The notes beneath the pieces were generated by a model that saw only the letters and a list, made by a program, of their open reading frames with translations, was not told the DNA's origin and searched no databases. Positions 25,203 to 34,235 of a DNA stretch of 64,000 nucleotides are shown here, one piece after another; within the stretch, counting starts at the first letter, position 1; each line of letters starts with the position of its first letter. The position numbers were made by a program, and so were the translations under genes. The DNA is from Xanthomonas sacchari (lineage in GTDB: Bacteria; Pseudomonadota; Gammaproteobacteria; Xanthomonadales; Xanthomonadaceae): positions 2,523,001-2,587,000 of the forward strand of contig NZ_CP100647.1 of NCBI RefSeq assembly GCF_024266585.1, written 5' to 3'.

Positions 25203-26882
25203 ATGACCGAATCTTTTGCCGAACTGTTCGAAGCCAGCCAAGCCAACCTGGCCAAGCTGAAGCCCGGCGCCATCGTCACCGGTACCGTCGTGGAAGTCCG
25301 CGGCGACGTCGTGGTGATCAACGCCGGCCTGAAGTCCGAAGGCATCGTGCCGATCGAGCAGTTCCGTAACGACGCTGGCGAGATCGACGTCGCCGAAGGC
25401 GACCTGGTCAAGGTCGCGCTCGACTCGCTCGAGAACGGCTTCGGCGAGACCGTGCTGTCGCGCGAGAAGGCCAAGCGCGCCATGGTGTGGGACGAGCTGG
25501 AAGAAGCGTTGGAGAAGAACGAGACCATCACCGGCCGCATCAGCGGCAAGGTCAAGGGTGGTTTCACCGTGGACATCAAGGATGTCCGCGCGTTCCTGCC
25601 CGGTTCGCTGGTGGATGTGCGCCCGGTGCGCGACCCGGCCTACCTGGAAGGCAAGGAACTGGAGTTCAAGCTGATCAAGCTGGACCGCAAGCGCAACAAC
25701 GTGGTGGTGTCGCGTCGTGCCGTGGTCGAGAGCGAGCACTCGGAAGAGCGCGAGCAGCTGATGGACAAGCTGCAGGAAGGCGCGATCCTGAAGGGCGTGG
25801 TCAAGAACCTGACCGACTACGGCGCGTTCGTGGACCTGGGCGGCATCGACGGCCTGCTGCACATCACCGACATGGCCTGGAAGCGCGTGCGCCATCCGTC
25901 CGAAGTGGTCAACGTCGGCGACGAGCTGGACGTGCGCGTGCTGAAGTTCGATCGCGAGCGTAACCGCGTCAGCCTCGGCCTGAAGCAGCTGGGCGAGGAT
26001 CCGTGGGACAACATCGCCCGTCGCTACCCGGCCAACAGCCGCGTGTTCGGCAAGGTCTCCAACGTCACCGACTACGGCGCGTTCGTCGAGATCGAGCCGG
26101 GCGTGGAAGGCCTGGTGCACGTGTCCGAGATGGACTGGACCAACAAGAACGTCAACCCGTCCAAGGTCGTGCAGGTCGGCGACGAAGTCGAAGTGATGGT
26201 GTTGGACGTGGACGAAGAGCGTCGCCGCATCTCGCTGGGCATGAAGCAGGTCGCCGCCAATCCGTGGGAGACCTTCGCCGCCACCCACAAGAAGAACGAC
26301 AAGGTGTCCGGCCAGATCAAGTCGATCACCGACTTCGGCATCTTCATCGGTCTGGACGGCGGCATCGACGGCCTGGTGCACCTGTCCGACATCAGCTGGA
26401 ACACCACCGGCGAAGACATCGTGCGCAACTTCAAGAAGGGCGACACGCTGGAAGCCGTGGTGCTGGCGGTGGACCCGGAGCGCGAGCGCATCAGCCTGGG
26501 CGTCAAGCAGCTGGAGCAGGATCCGTTCGGCCAGTACATGGCCGCCAACCCGAAGGGCTCGAAGGTCGAGGGCGTGGTGCGTGAAGTGGACGCCAAGGGC
26601 GCCACGATCGACCTGGCCGACGGCATCGAAGGCTACGTCGCCGCGCGCGACATCGCCAACGAGCGCGTCGACGACGCCAGCCAGCACCTGAAGGTCGGCG
26701 ACAAGATCGAAGCCAAGTTCGTGGGCATGGACCGCAAGGGCCGCACCCTGCAGCTGTCGATCAAGGCCAAGGACGATGCCGAAATGCGCGAAGTGCTGGA
26801 GGAATACCAGTCCGCGTCGGGCGGCACCACCCAGCTGGGTGCGCTGCTGCGCGCGCAGCTGAACGGCAACAAGTCCGAGTAA
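25203..26882 (+). CDS. rpsA: 30S ribosomal protein S1
   Basis: Binds mRNA on the 30S subunit and supports initiation on weak or structured leaders. 559 residues against 557 in E. coli, with six S1 repeats: the two N-terminal ribosome-binding ones (from about 20 and 105) and four RNA-binding ones marked by repeated [40 protein letters not shown] and [20 protein letters not shown]. Start [17 protein letters not shown]. No clear Shine-Dalgarno sequence precedes the ATG (only AGAGTAATTTCAA), which is typical of rpsA. Codon use is strongly biased, as in highly expressed genes. Confidence 0.98.
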   Translation: MTESFAELFEASQANLAKLKPGAIVTGTVVEVRGDVVVINAGLKSEGIVPIEQFRNDAGEIDVAEGDLVKVALDSLENGFGETVLSREKAKRAMVWDELEEALEKNETITGRISGKVKGGFTVDIKDVRAFLPGSLVDVRPVRDPAYLEGKELEFKLIKLDRKRNNVVVSRRAVVESEHSEEREQLMDKLQEGAILKGVVKNLTDYGAFVDLGGIDGLLHITDMAWKRVRHPSEVVNVGDELDVRVLKFDRERNRVSLGLKQLGEDPWDNIARRYPANSRVFGKVSNVTDYGAFVEIEPGVEGLVHVSEMDWTNKNVNPSKVVQVGDEVEVMVLDVDEERRRISLGMKQVAANPWETFAATHKKNDKVSGQIKSITDFGIFIGLDGGIDGLVHLSDISWNTTGEDIVRNFKKGDTLEAVVLAVDPERERISLGVKQLEQDPFGQYMAANPKGSKVEGVVREVDAKGATIDLADGIEGYVAARDIANERVDDASQHLKVGDKIEAKFVGMDRKGRTLQLSIKAKDDAEMREVLEEYQSASGGTTQLGALLRAQLNGNKSE

Positions 26883-26902
26883 TCCGCCACACGCAGCGTT
26901 TC

Positions 26903-26932
26903 TGGCACGGCCCGGTTTCCCGGGCCGTGCCA
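26903..26932. terminator. 13-bp perfect hairpin between rpsA and ihfB
   Basis: Stem TGGCACGGCCCGG and its exact complement around a TTTC loop, 20 bases after the rpsA stop. No T-run follows. It may be a 3'-end stabiliser or a partial terminator setting the high rpsA to low ihfB ratio. Confidence 0.6.
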
Positions 26933-26961
26933 GGTTGCGGCCCCCACTGCACGAATCCGTA

Positions 26962-27267
26962 ATGACCAAATCCGAGCTGATCGAAATCCTGGCGCGCAAG
27001 CAGGCGCATCTGAAGTCGGACGACGTCGATCTGGCGGTGAAGTCGTTGTTGGAAATGATGGGCGGCGCCCTGTCCGGCGGCGATCGCATCGAGATCCGCG
27101 GCTTCGGCAGCTTTTCCCTGCATTACCGGCCGCCACGCCTGGGACGCAATCCCAAGACCGGCGAGTCCGTCGCGCTTCCCGGCAAGCACGTGCCGCATTT
27201 CAAGCCCGGCAAGGAGCTGCGCGAGCGCGTCAGCGGCGTCGTCCCGGTCGAATCCGATACGCCCTGA
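26962..27267 (+). CDS. ihfB: Integration host factor subunit beta
   Basis: DNA-bending nucleoid protein, heterodimer with IhfA. 101 residues from the ATG at 26962 ([17 protein letters not shown]); a 9-residue upstream extension has no support. HU/IHF-family signature [20 protein letters not shown] with the intercalating Pro of the beta arm (RNPKTGE). Position after rpsA and before lapA matches E. coli. Confidence 0.97.
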   Translation: MTKSELIEILARKQAHLKSDDVDLAVKSLLEMMGGALSGGDRIEIRGFGSFSLHYRPPRLGRNPKTGESVALPGKHVPHFKPGKELRERVSGVVPVESDTP

Positions 27268-27340
27268 GCCCGGCGTCCGGCGCTTGCCGGAATCCACGCC
27301 TGTTCGGCTAATCTAGTGTCTCCCGACGCTGGAGTTGCTC

Positions 27341-27643
27341 ATGAAGATTGCACGACTGCTGATTTTGCTGGTGTTGCTGTTGGCCGGCCTGGTCATCGGG
27401 TCGCTCAATTCGCAGCCGATCCAGATCAACTTCGTGTTCTCCAGCATTGCCACCACCTCCGGCATCGCCATCATCGTCTCGCTGTTCGCCGGCGTGCTGA
27501 TCGGCGCCTCGCTGGTCCTGGCGGCCCTGGTGATTCCCCTGTATGCCAAGCTGCGTCGCGCCAACAAGGCCGCGAACGCCGCTGCGCCGGCCGCTGCGCC
27601 GGTCTCTCCCCATGCTGCCCACCAGCCCTTGGACGGACGCTGA
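27341..27643 (+). CDS. lapA: LapA-domain inner-membrane protein (lipopolysaccharide assembly protein A)
   Basis: 100 residues, two transmembrane helices (MKIARLLILLVLLLAGLVIG and IAIIVSLFAGVLIGASLVLA) and an Ala/Pro-rich cytoplasmic tail. The ATG at 27341 is chosen over a TTG two codons upstream because GGAG stands 6 bases before the ATG. LapA works with LapB to tune LpxC proteolysis and so lipopolysaccharide synthesis. Six bases separate its stop from lapB. Confidence 0.9.
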   Translation: MKIARLLILLVLLLAGLVIGSLNSQPIQINFVFSSIATTSGIAIIVSLFAGVLIGASLVLAALVIPLYAKLRRANKAANAAAPAAAPVSPHAAHQPLDGR

Positions 27644-27649
27644 TCTTCG

Positions 27650-28828
27650 ATGGACTTTCTGACCGAGTGGTTCTGGTTCTTCCTGTTCCTGCCGCTGGCG
27701 GCGCTGAGCGGCTGGGTGATCGGCCGCCGTGGCGGCCAGCGCCATGGCGACACTCAGGTCAGCCGGCTCTCCAGCACCTATTTCCGCGGCCTCAACTACC
27801 TGCTCAACGAGCAGCCGGACAAGGCGATCGAGCTGTTCCTGCACATCGCCGAACTGGACAAGGAAACCTTCGAGACCCAGGTCGCGCTGGGCCACCTGTT
27901 CCGCCGCCGCGGTGAGGTCGATCGCGCCATCCGCCTGCACCAGGGCCTGGTCCAGCGCGGCGACCTGAGCGATGCGCAGCGCGTGCAGGCCCTGCTGGCG
28001 CTGGGCGAGGACTACATGAAGTCGGGGCTGCTGGACCGCGCCGAAACCGTGTTCACCGAGTTGGCGCAGATCGACCAGCGTGCGCCGCAGGCGCTCAAGC
28101 ACCTGATCAGCATCTACCAGGCCGAGCGGGACTGGGAAAAGGCCATCGACAACGCCACCCGCTACGAAGAGGTGACCGGCGAGCCGATGGGCAAGCTGAT
28201 CGCCCAGTTCGAATGCGAGCTGGCCGACCGTTATCGCGCCTCGGGCAAGAACGACCTGGCACGGGCGGCGATCGCGCGCGCCTACCAGGCCGATGCCAAG
28301 TCGGTGCGCGCCGGCATCCTGGAAGGGCGCATCGACGTCGACGACGGCAACGACGAGGCCGCCATCCGCGCCTTCGAGCGTGCCGCGCGCCATGACCCGG
28401 ACTACCTGCCGGAGATCATGCCGGCGCTGATGGAGTGCTATCGCCGCGGCAACGATCTCAGCGGCGCGCGCGCGTTCCTGTCGGAAATGACCGAGCACTA
28501 CCGCGGCATCGCCCCGGTGTTGGCGCTGACCCGCCTGATGGAGTCGCAGGAAGGCATCTCCGCCGCGCGCTCCTACCTGGGCCGGCAACTCAAGGACCGC
28601 CCGTCGGTACGCGGCGAGTCCGCGCTGATTGACCTGACCCTGGCCGAGGGCGCCGACTCCACCGCGACCCTGCAGGACCTCAAGCACATCACCGACCAGT
28701 TGCTGGTGCGCAACCCCAGCTACCGCTGCACGCGCTGCGGTTTCGGCGCGCGCACCCACCACTGGCAATGCCCCAGTTGCAAGGAGTGGGGCACGGTCAA
28801 GCCTCTGCTCAACTACGCGGTGGTGTAG
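27650..28828 (+). CDS. lapB: Lipopolysaccharide assembly protein B (YciM), TPR and rubredoxin-like domain
   Basis: Adaptor that presents LpxC to the FtsH protease. 392 residues against 389 in E. coli. N-terminal membrane anchor (about 5-24, WFWFFLFLPLAALSGWVIG), at least six TPR motifs (about 40-350, for example FETQVALGHLFRRRGEVDRA), and a C-terminal metal-binding rubredoxin-type pair of CxxC motifs (YRCTRCGFG and WQCPSCKEWG). Its stop overlaps the GTG of the next gene (TAGTG). Confidence 0.96.
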   Translation: MDFLTEWFWFFLFLPLAALSGWVIGRRGGQRHGDTQVSRLSSTYFRGLNYLLNEQPDKAIELFLHIAELDKETFETQVALGHLFRRRGEVDRAIRLHQGLVQRGDLSDAQRVQALLALGEDYMKSGLLDRAETVFTELAQIDQRAPQALKHLISIYQAERDWEKAIDNATRYEEVTGEPMGKLIAQFECELADRYRASGKNDLARAAIARAYQADAKSVRAGILEGRIDVDDGNDEAAIRAFERAARHDPDYLPEIMPALMECYRRGNDLSGARAFLSEMTEHYRGIAPVLALTRLMESQEGISAARSYLGRQLKDRPSVRGESALIDLTLAEGADSTATLQDLKHITDQLLVRNPSYRCTRCGFGARTHHWQCPSCKEWGTVKPLLNYAVV

Positions 28829-29817
28829 TGCCCATCGCAGGAGCCGCGCTGCTCTTGGCGCTCGGGGCAGTCAGTGCGGCCGGCACCTGGCTGTCGCGCC
28901 GCTACGCACTCAAACGCAAGCTGATGGACGCGCCCGGCGAGCGGCGCAGCCACACCGTGGCGACGCCGCGTGGCGGCGGCGTGGCGATCGTGGCGGCGGT
29001 CCTGTTGGGCTTCGGCTGGGCGGCGCTGCAGTGGCCGCAACACGGCACCGGCATCGCTACCGTCGCGGCCGGCCTGCTGCTGGTGGCCGGCATCGGCTGG
29101 TGGGACGACCACCGGTCGCTGTCTGCGGGGCTCCGATTGCTGGTGCATGTGGTGGCGGCGACCCTGCTGGCTGCACTTGTCTACAAAACGAACCAGCCGC
29201 TGTGGGTGGTCGCGTTGGTAGGGTTGGCGACGGTCTCGTTGATCAATATCTGGAATTTCATGGATGGCATCAATGGTCTGGCCAGCAGCCAGGCGATGCT
29301 GGCCGCCCTGGGATTGGCGTGGTTGCTGCCGGCGCCGCTGCGCTGGCCATGCTGGGTATTGCTGGTGGCGTGCGCGGGATTTCTGCCGTTCAACTACCCC
29401 CGGGCACGCATTTTCCTCGGCGATGTCGGCAGCGGCGCACTCGGCTACCTGATCGCCGCGTTGTTCGCCTGGTGCATCGTCGTCGGAGGGCAGGCGCCCT
29501 GGCTGCCGGCACTGCCGCTGTCGGCCTTCGCCATCGACGCCGGCTTCACGCTCGCCGCGCGCATGCTCGCCGGCGAACGCTGGTGGCAACCACACACGCA
29601 ACATTTTTATCAGCGTTGGGTACACACCGGCAGCAGCCATACTGTCGTGACGCTCGCCTACGGTCTATTCAGCATTGTCGCGATTACAATTGCGCGGCTG
29701 GGCAGGCCCCTGGACGTGAGCGCGCAGGCGGGTCTGACGCTCGCCTGGTTCTGTGCGGCAGGTGTGCTTTGGCTGGCTTTGCGCAAGCGGATGCGCCGAA
29801 CTCTCATGGATCACTGA
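28828..29817 (+). CDS. Undecaprenyl-phosphate sugar-1-phosphate transferase (WecA/WbpL family)
   Basis: Starts O-antigen or polysaccharide repeat assembly by moving a sugar-1-phosphate from a UDP-sugar onto undecaprenyl phosphate. 329 residues from the GTG at 28828, which overlaps the lapB stop; an upstream ATG inside lapB is unlikely. About ten membrane helices. MraY/WecA-family motifs: LMDAPGERRSHTVATPRGGG at the N-terminus, WWDDHRSLSAG, NIWNFMDGINGL and FLGDVGSGALGY; HxxFYQRW-type ending (THTQHFYQRW-like, QHFYQRWVHTG). The next gene is a WbpM-like dehydratase, so the WbpL-type (QuiNAc/FucNAc-1-P) reaction is favoured. Confidence 0.88.
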   Translation: MPIAGAALLLALGAVSAAGTWLSRRYALKRKLMDAPGERRSHTVATPRGGGVAIVAAVLLGFGWAALQWPQHGTGIATVAAGLLLVAGIGWWDDHRSLSAGLRLLVHVVAATLLAALVYKTNQPLWVVALVGLATVSLINIWNFMDGINGLASSQAMLAALGLAWLLPAPLRWPCWVLLVACAGFLPFNYPRARIFLGDVGSGALGYLIAALFAWCIVVGGQAPWLPALPLSAFAIDAGFTLAARMLAGERWWQPHTQHFYQRWVHTGSSHTVVTLAYGLFSIVAITIARLGRPLDVSAQAGLTLAWFCAAGVLWLALRKRMRRTLMDH

Positions 29818-31728
29818 ATGCTCTCCACGCGCGACCGAGTCACCGAGTTGTTTCCCAAGGCCTCCGTGGTCGTCCACGATCTGGCCATCGTCTGGGTCTG
29901 CTGGCAACTGCTGCACGCGGCGCGCTACACCATGCTCCCCGGCGAGCATCCGCTGCCGTTGTGGAACCTCAACACCGCCATCGTGCTGGTGGCGCAGGGG
30001 CTGGTGTTCTGGAAGGTCGGCCTGTACCGCGGGCTGTGGCGCTTTGCCAGCGTTCCCGACCTGCTCAATATCTTCAAGGCCAGCTTCTATGGCCTGGTGG
30101 CAATCGTGCTGGGGCTGGCCTACAGCCGCTTCGATGCGATCCCGCTGTCGGTGCTGATGGTGTATCCGTTCGCGCTGTCGGCGCTGCTGGGCGCGCCGCG
30201 CCTGCTGTACCGCGCCTGGAAGGATTACCAGATCGCGCATTCGGACGACACCGCGCGGCGCGTGCTGATCGTCGGCGCCGGCCGCGCGGCCGAGGCGCTG
30301 GTGCGCGACCTGCGCCGTTCCGGCGCCTACCACCCGGTCGGCTTCGTCGACGACGCCGGCCATCTGCACGGTGCCAAGCTGCAGGGTCTGCCGATCCTCG
30401 GCCGCATCGACGAAGCTGGCGCGATCGCCAAGGAGACCGCGGCCAAGTTGCTGGTCATCGCGATCCCGTCGCTGGACGCGGCCGGCATGCAGCGGGTGGT
30501 GGCGATCTGCGAAAGCACCGGCCTGCCGTTCCGCACCGTGCCACGCCTGCTCGACGTGCTCGAGGGCCACTACCTGCCGGGCGAGCTCAAGGAGGTCGCG
30601 ATCGAGGACCTGCTCGGGCGCAAGCCGGTGACGCCGGACTGGAAGCTGATCAAGGGCTGGCTGTCCGGGCGTACAGTGCTGGTCACCGGCGCCGGCGGTT
30701 CGATCGGCTCGGAGTTGTGCCGGCAGTGCGCGCGTCACGGCGCGCGCAAGATCGTGCTGCTGGAGATCAACGAACTGTCGCTGATCACCATCCATGCCGA
30801 CCTGCACCGCACTTTCCCCGATCTGGAGATCGAGTGCGTGTTGGGCGACTGCGGCGATCCGGCGGTGATTCGCCACGCCATGCAGGTGGCCGAGCCGGAC
30901 GCGGTGTTCCATGCCGCCGCCTACAAGCAGGTGCCGTTGCTGGAACAGCAGTGCCGCGAAGCGGTGCGCAACAACGTGCTGGCCACCGAGAACGTGGCGC
31001 GTGCCTGTGTCGCGGCCAAGGTCTCGACCTTCGTGTTCATTTCCACCGACAAGGCGGTCAATCCGGTCAACCTGCTCGGCGCGTCCAAGCGTTACGCCGA
31101 AATGGTGTGCCAGTCGCTGGACGACCAGGCGGTGAGCACGCGCTTCGTGACCGTGCGCTTCGGCAACGTGCTGGATTCGGCAGGCAGCGTGGTGCCGTTG
31201 TTCCGCGAGCAGATCCGCCAGGGCGGCCCGGTGACGGTCACCGATCCGCAGGTGACGCGCTACTTCATGACCATTCCCGAAGCCAGCCAACTGATCGTGC
31301 AGGCGGCGGCTTCCGCGTCGCATGGCGCCATCTACACCCTGGACATGGGCGAGCCGGTGCCGATCCGCCTGCTCGCCGAACAGATGATCCGCCTGGCGGG
31401 CAAGCAGCCGGGGCGCGACATCGCCATCGTCTATACCGGCCTGCGCCCCGGCGAGAAACTGCACGAGACCCTGTTCTACGCCGACGAGAACTACCGGCCC
31501 ACCTCGCATCCGAAGATTCTGGAGGCGGGCGTGCGCAGTTTCTCGCGCGAGGATGTGCTGCGCGGCGTGCAGCAGTTGCGCGCCGCGGTGGCCGACTACG
31601 ACAGCGACACCATCGAGAAGGTGTTGCGCATGACCATGCCGGAGTTCGCGCCCTTGCGTCAGCAAGACGGTCACGACGGCTCCGCTACAATCGTTCCATT
31701 CCCCGCACGCGAGGCCAGAAGGCTCTGA
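29818..31728 (+). CDS. NDP-sugar 4,6-dehydratase/epimerase, membrane-anchored (WbpM/CapD family)
   Basis: Makes the 4-keto-6-deoxy UDP-sugar used for surface polysaccharide. 636 residues. Four membrane helices (about 15-120), a CoA-binding-like Rossmann region (RRVLIVGAGRAAEALVRDL, about 145-270), then the extended SDR catalytic domain (about 285-600) with VLVTGAGGSIGSEL, FHAAAYKQVPLLE, FISTDKAVNPVNLLGASKR and RFGNVLDSAGSVVPLF. The active-site Tyr is replaced by Met in MGASKR-type enzymes; here the segment is LGASKRYAE. It begins 1 base after the preceding stop and its own stop overlaps galU (TGATG). Confidence 0.92.
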   Translation: MLSTRDRVTELFPKASVVVHDLAIVWVCWQLLHAARYTMLPGEHPLPLWNLNTAIVLVAQGLVFWKVGLYRGLWRFASVPDLLNIFKASFYGLVAIVLGLAYSRFDAIPLSVLMVYPFALSALLGAPRLLYRAWKDYQIAHSDDTARRVLIVGAGRAAEALVRDLRRSGAYHPVGFVDDAGHLHGAKLQGLPILGRIDEAGAIAKETAAKLLVIAIPSLDAAGMQRVVAICESTGLPFRTVPRLLDVLEGHYLPGELKEVAIEDLLGRKPVTPDWKLIKGWLSGRTVLVTGAGGSIGSELCRQCARHGARKIVLLEINELSLITIHADLHRTFPDLEIECVLGDCGDPAVIRHAMQVAEPDAVFHAAAYKQVPLLEQQCREAVRNNVLATENVARACVAAKVSTFVFISTDKAVNPVNLLGASKRYAEMVCQSLDDQAVSTRFVTVRFGNVLDSAGSVVPLFREQIRQGGPVTVTDPQVTRYFMTIPEASQLIVQAAASASHGAIYTLDMGEPVPIRLLAEQMIRLAGKQPGRDIAIVYTGLRPGEKLHETLFYADENYRPTSHPKILEAGVRSFSREDVLRGVQQLRAAVADYDSDTIEKVLRMTMPEFAPLRQQDGHDGSATIVPFPAREARRL

Positions 31729-32609
31729 TGAGCAAGAGAATCCGCAAGGCAGTATTCCCGGTCGCAGGTTTGGGTACCCGCTTCCTTCCCGCTACCAAGA
31801 CCGTTCCCAAGGAAATGCTGCCGATCATCGATCGGCCGTTGATCCAGTACGCGGTGGACGAGGCGATCGAAGCCGGGTGCGACACCCTGATCTTTGTCAC
31901 CAACCGCTACAAGCACGCGGTCGCGGATTATTTCGACAAGGCCTACGAACTGGAGCAGAAGCTGGAGCGCGCCGGCAAGCACGAACAGCTGGAGATGATC
32001 CGCCACGTGCTGCCCGACGGCGTGCGCGCGATCTTCGTGACCCAGGCCGAAGCGCTGGGCCTGGGCCATGCGGTGCTGTGCGCCAAGTCGGTGATCGGCG
32101 ACGAGCCGTTCGCGGTGCTGCTGCCGGACGACCTGATCTGGAACCGCGGCGACGGCGCGCTGAAGCAGATGGCCGATCTGAACGAGCGCAGCGGCGCCAG
32201 CGTGATCGCCGTGGAAGACGTGCCGCACGAGAACACCGCCAGCTACGGCATCGTGGCGACCGATGCCTTCGACGGCCGCAAGGGCCGCATCGCGCAGATC
32301 GTGGAGAAGCCCAAGCCGGAAGACGCGCCGAGCGACCTGGCGGTAGTGGGGCGCTACGTGCTCAGCCCGAAGATCTTTGAACTGCTGGAAAGCACCGGCA
32401 CCGGTGCCGGCGGCGAGATCCAGCTGACCGACGCCATCGCCGCGCTGCTGAAGAGCGAGGAGGTGGACGCCTACCGCTTCGAGGGCACCCGCTTCGACTG
32501 CGGTACCCACCTGGGCCTGGTCGAGGCGACTATCCGCTTCGCGCTGGAGAACAAGAAGCTGGCCAAGCCGGCGCGCGAAAAGCTGAGCCAGATGCTCGCC
32601 GAGGAGTGA
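31728..32609 (+). CDS. galU: UTP-glucose-1-phosphate uridylyltransferase
   Basis: Makes UDP-glucose for lipopolysaccharide and exopolysaccharide. 293 residues. Nucleotidyltransferase signature VFPVAGLGTRFLPATKTVPK, then EMLPIIDRPLIQYAVDEAI, QAEALGLGHAVLCAK, LLPDDL and the sugar-binding VEKPKPEDAPSDLAVVGRYV. Start at the ATG overlapping the preceding stop; a TACAAT box inside the end of that gene (31686) could give galU its own promoter. Strong terminator about 90 bases after its stop. Confidence 0.97.
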   Translation: MSKRIRKAVFPVAGLGTRFLPATKTVPKEMLPIIDRPLIQYAVDEAIEAGCDTLIFVTNRYKHAVADYFDKAYELEQKLERAGKHEQLEMIRHVLPDGVRAIFVTQAEALGLGHAVLCAKSVIGDEPFAVLLPDDLIWNRGDGALKQMADLNERSGASVIAVEDVPHENTASYGIVATDAFDGRKGRIAQIVEKPKPEDAPSDLAVVGRYVLSPKIFELLESTGTGAGGEIQLTDAIAALLKSEEVDAYRFEGTRFDCGTHLGLVEATIRFALENKKLAKPAREKLSQMLAEE

Positions 32610-32678
32610 GCCTGGCGCCGCGCGCCGCTGCAGGGCGGCGCGCTGGTTGAGTGTTGATGCAGTGGCTTTAAACAATTG

Positions 32679-32698
32679 ATTCGACCGATAGGTCGAAT
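32679..32698 (+). other. Small hairpin ahead of the galU terminator
   Basis: Perfect 8-bp stem ATTCGACC / GGTCGAAT with GATA loop. Not followed by T; probably part of the 3' end structure of the galU transcript. Confidence 0.5.
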
Positions 32699-32699
32699 G

Positions 32700-32741
32700 A
32701 CACACAAAAAAGGCAGCCGTGAGGCTGCCTTTTTTGTGTGT
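32700..32741. terminator. Strong bidirectional terminator between galU and the thiolase gene
   Basis: 19-bp stem ACACACAAAAAAGGCAGCC with exact complement, GTGA loop. The A-run before and T-run after the GC core make it work on both strands. Confidence 0.93.
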
Positions 32742-32778
32742 GCGCTGGTCTGTACAGCAATGCTTGATGCCGGACCCT

Positions 32779-32866
32779 CACTCCAACCCCTCTCCCGGTG
32801 GGAGAGGGGCTATGTGCTGCTCCCTTCTCCCATCGGGTGGCCCACAGGGCCGGGCAAGGGTAGGGC
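32779..32866 (-). repeat. Degenerate, inverted copy of the 154-bp repeat family
   Basis: Contains CCCTCACTCCAACCCCTCTC, GGGAGAGGGG and CCCTTCTCCCATCGGG, the landmarks of the tandem repeat at 47315-47772 read on the opposite strand, but with the middle part lost. Confidence 0.7.
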
Positions 32867-32875
32867 GCCGCGCGC

Positions 32876-34081
32876 TTACAGCGCCTCGATGATCCCCGCG
32901 GCGCCCATGCCGGTGCCGATGCACATGGTGACCATGCCGTACTTCTGCTTGTGCCGGCGCAGGCCGTGCACCAGGGTGGCGGTGCGGATCGCGCCGGTGG
33001 CGCCGAGGGGATGGCCCAGGGCGATGGCGCCGCCCAGCGGGTTGACCTTGGACGGATCCAGGCCGCTGTCGCGGATCACCGCCAGCGACTGCGCGGCGAA
33101 GGCTTCGTTGAGCTCGATCCAGTCCAACTGGTCCTTGGTCAGGCCGGCCTGCTTGAGCGCCTTCGGAATCGCCTCGATCGGGCCGATGCCCATCACTTCC
33201 GGACGCACGCCGGCGACCGAGAAGCTGACGAAGCGGGCCAGCGGGGTCAGCCCGTAGTCCTTGATCGCCTGCTCGGAGGCCAGCAGCACCGCACCGGCGC
33301 CGTCGCTCATCTGCGAGGAGTTGCCGGCGGTGACGCTGCCGCCGAACTGGCCGTTGCGGAACACCGGGCGCAGCTTGGCCAAGCCTTCGATCGAGCTATC
33401 CGGACGCGGGCCTTCATCGGTATCGACCAGCTTCTTGCGCAACGCGATCACGTTGCCGGCCAGGTCGGGCTGGTGCGAGACGATCTCGTAGGGGCTGATC
33501 TCGTCGCGGAACTCGCCGGCGGCGATCGCGGCGATGGCCTTCTGGTGCGAGGCGAGGGCGAAGGCGTCCTGGTCCTCGCGCGAGACCTTCCATTCCTCGG
33601 CCACCTTTTCGGCGGTGATGCCCATGCCGTAGGCGATGGCGACGTGGTCGTCGGCGAACACGCTCGGCGACAGCGCCACCTTGTTGCCCATCATCGGCAC
33701 CATCGACATCGATTCGGTGCCGCCGGCCAGCATCAGGTCGGCGTTGCCCAGGCGGATCTGGTCGGCGGCCAGCGCCACCGCCTGGATGCCGGAGGAGCAG
33801 AAGCGGTTGATGGTCTGCCCGGCCACCGAGTTCGGCAGGCCGGCCAGCAGCACGCCGATGCGCGCGACGTTCATGCCTTGCTCGCCCTCGGGCATCGCGC
33901 AGCCGATGATCGCGTCGTCGATGCGCGAGGTGTCGATGCCCGGCGCCTGCGCCACCACCGCGCGCAGCACGTGCGCCAGCATGTCGTCGGGACGGGTGTT
34001 GCGGAACATGCCCTTGGGCGCCTTGCCGACCGGGGTGCGGGTGGCGGCGACGATGTAGGCTTCCTGGATCTGTTTGCTCAT
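32876..34081 (-). CDS. fadA: Acetyl-CoA acyltransferase (3-ketoacyl-CoA thiolase, beta-oxidation)
   Basis: Cleaves 3-ketoacyl-CoA to acetyl-CoA and a shortened acyl-CoA. 401 residues. Catalytic Cys in INRFCSSGIQAVALAA (about 92), central NGQFGGSVTAGNSSQMSDGA, His in GHPLGATGAIRTATLVH, and the C-terminal Cys loop MCIGTGMGAAGI. Downstream partner of the HAD-ECH fusion gene, 152 bases apart with a repeat hairpin between. The symbol follows the E. coli role; the partner differs in domain order from FadB. Confidence 0.93.
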   Translation of the reverse strand: MSKQIQEAYIVAATRTPVGKAPKGMFRNTRPDDMLAHVLRAVVAQAPGIDTSRIDDAIIGCAMPEGEQGMNVARIGVLLAGLPNSVAGQTINRFCSSGIQAVALAADQIRLGNADLMLAGGTESMSMVPMMGNKVALSPSVFADDHVAIAYGMGITAEKVAEEWKVSREDQDAFALASHQKAIAAIAAGEFRDEISPYEIVSHQPDLAGNVIALRKKLVDTDEGPRPDSSIEGLAKLRPVFRNGQFGGSVTAGNSSQMSDGAGAVLLASEQAIKDYGLTPLARFVSFSVAGVRPEVMGIGPIEAIPKALKQAGLTKDQLDWIELNEAFAAQSLAVIRDSGLDPSKVNPLGGAIALGHPLGATGAIRTATLVHGLRRHKQKYGMVTMCIGTGMGAAGIIEAL

Positions 34082-34097
34082 GGCTTTCTCCGAAAGC

Positions 34098-34235
34098 CGG
34101 GAATAGGGAATGGAGAGTCGGGAATCGTGAAGCGATTCGCGCGATCTGCAGCAGTCCTATTTCCGGCAGAAAATTAGGGAGAGAAGGAGGAGCCGGGAAT
34201 GCGCTTCCATTCCCGATTCCCCATTCCCGATTCTC
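34098..34235. repeat. Inverted repeat of the GGGAATCGGG family, copy A
   Basis: Left arm (34098-34134) contains GGGAATAGGGAATGGAGAGT and CGGGAATCG; right arm (34202-34235) the complement CCATTCCCGATTCCCCATTC. It fills the gap between two beta-oxidation genes and reaches the stop codon of the upstream one. About 67 bases in the middle are not paired. Confidence 0.88.
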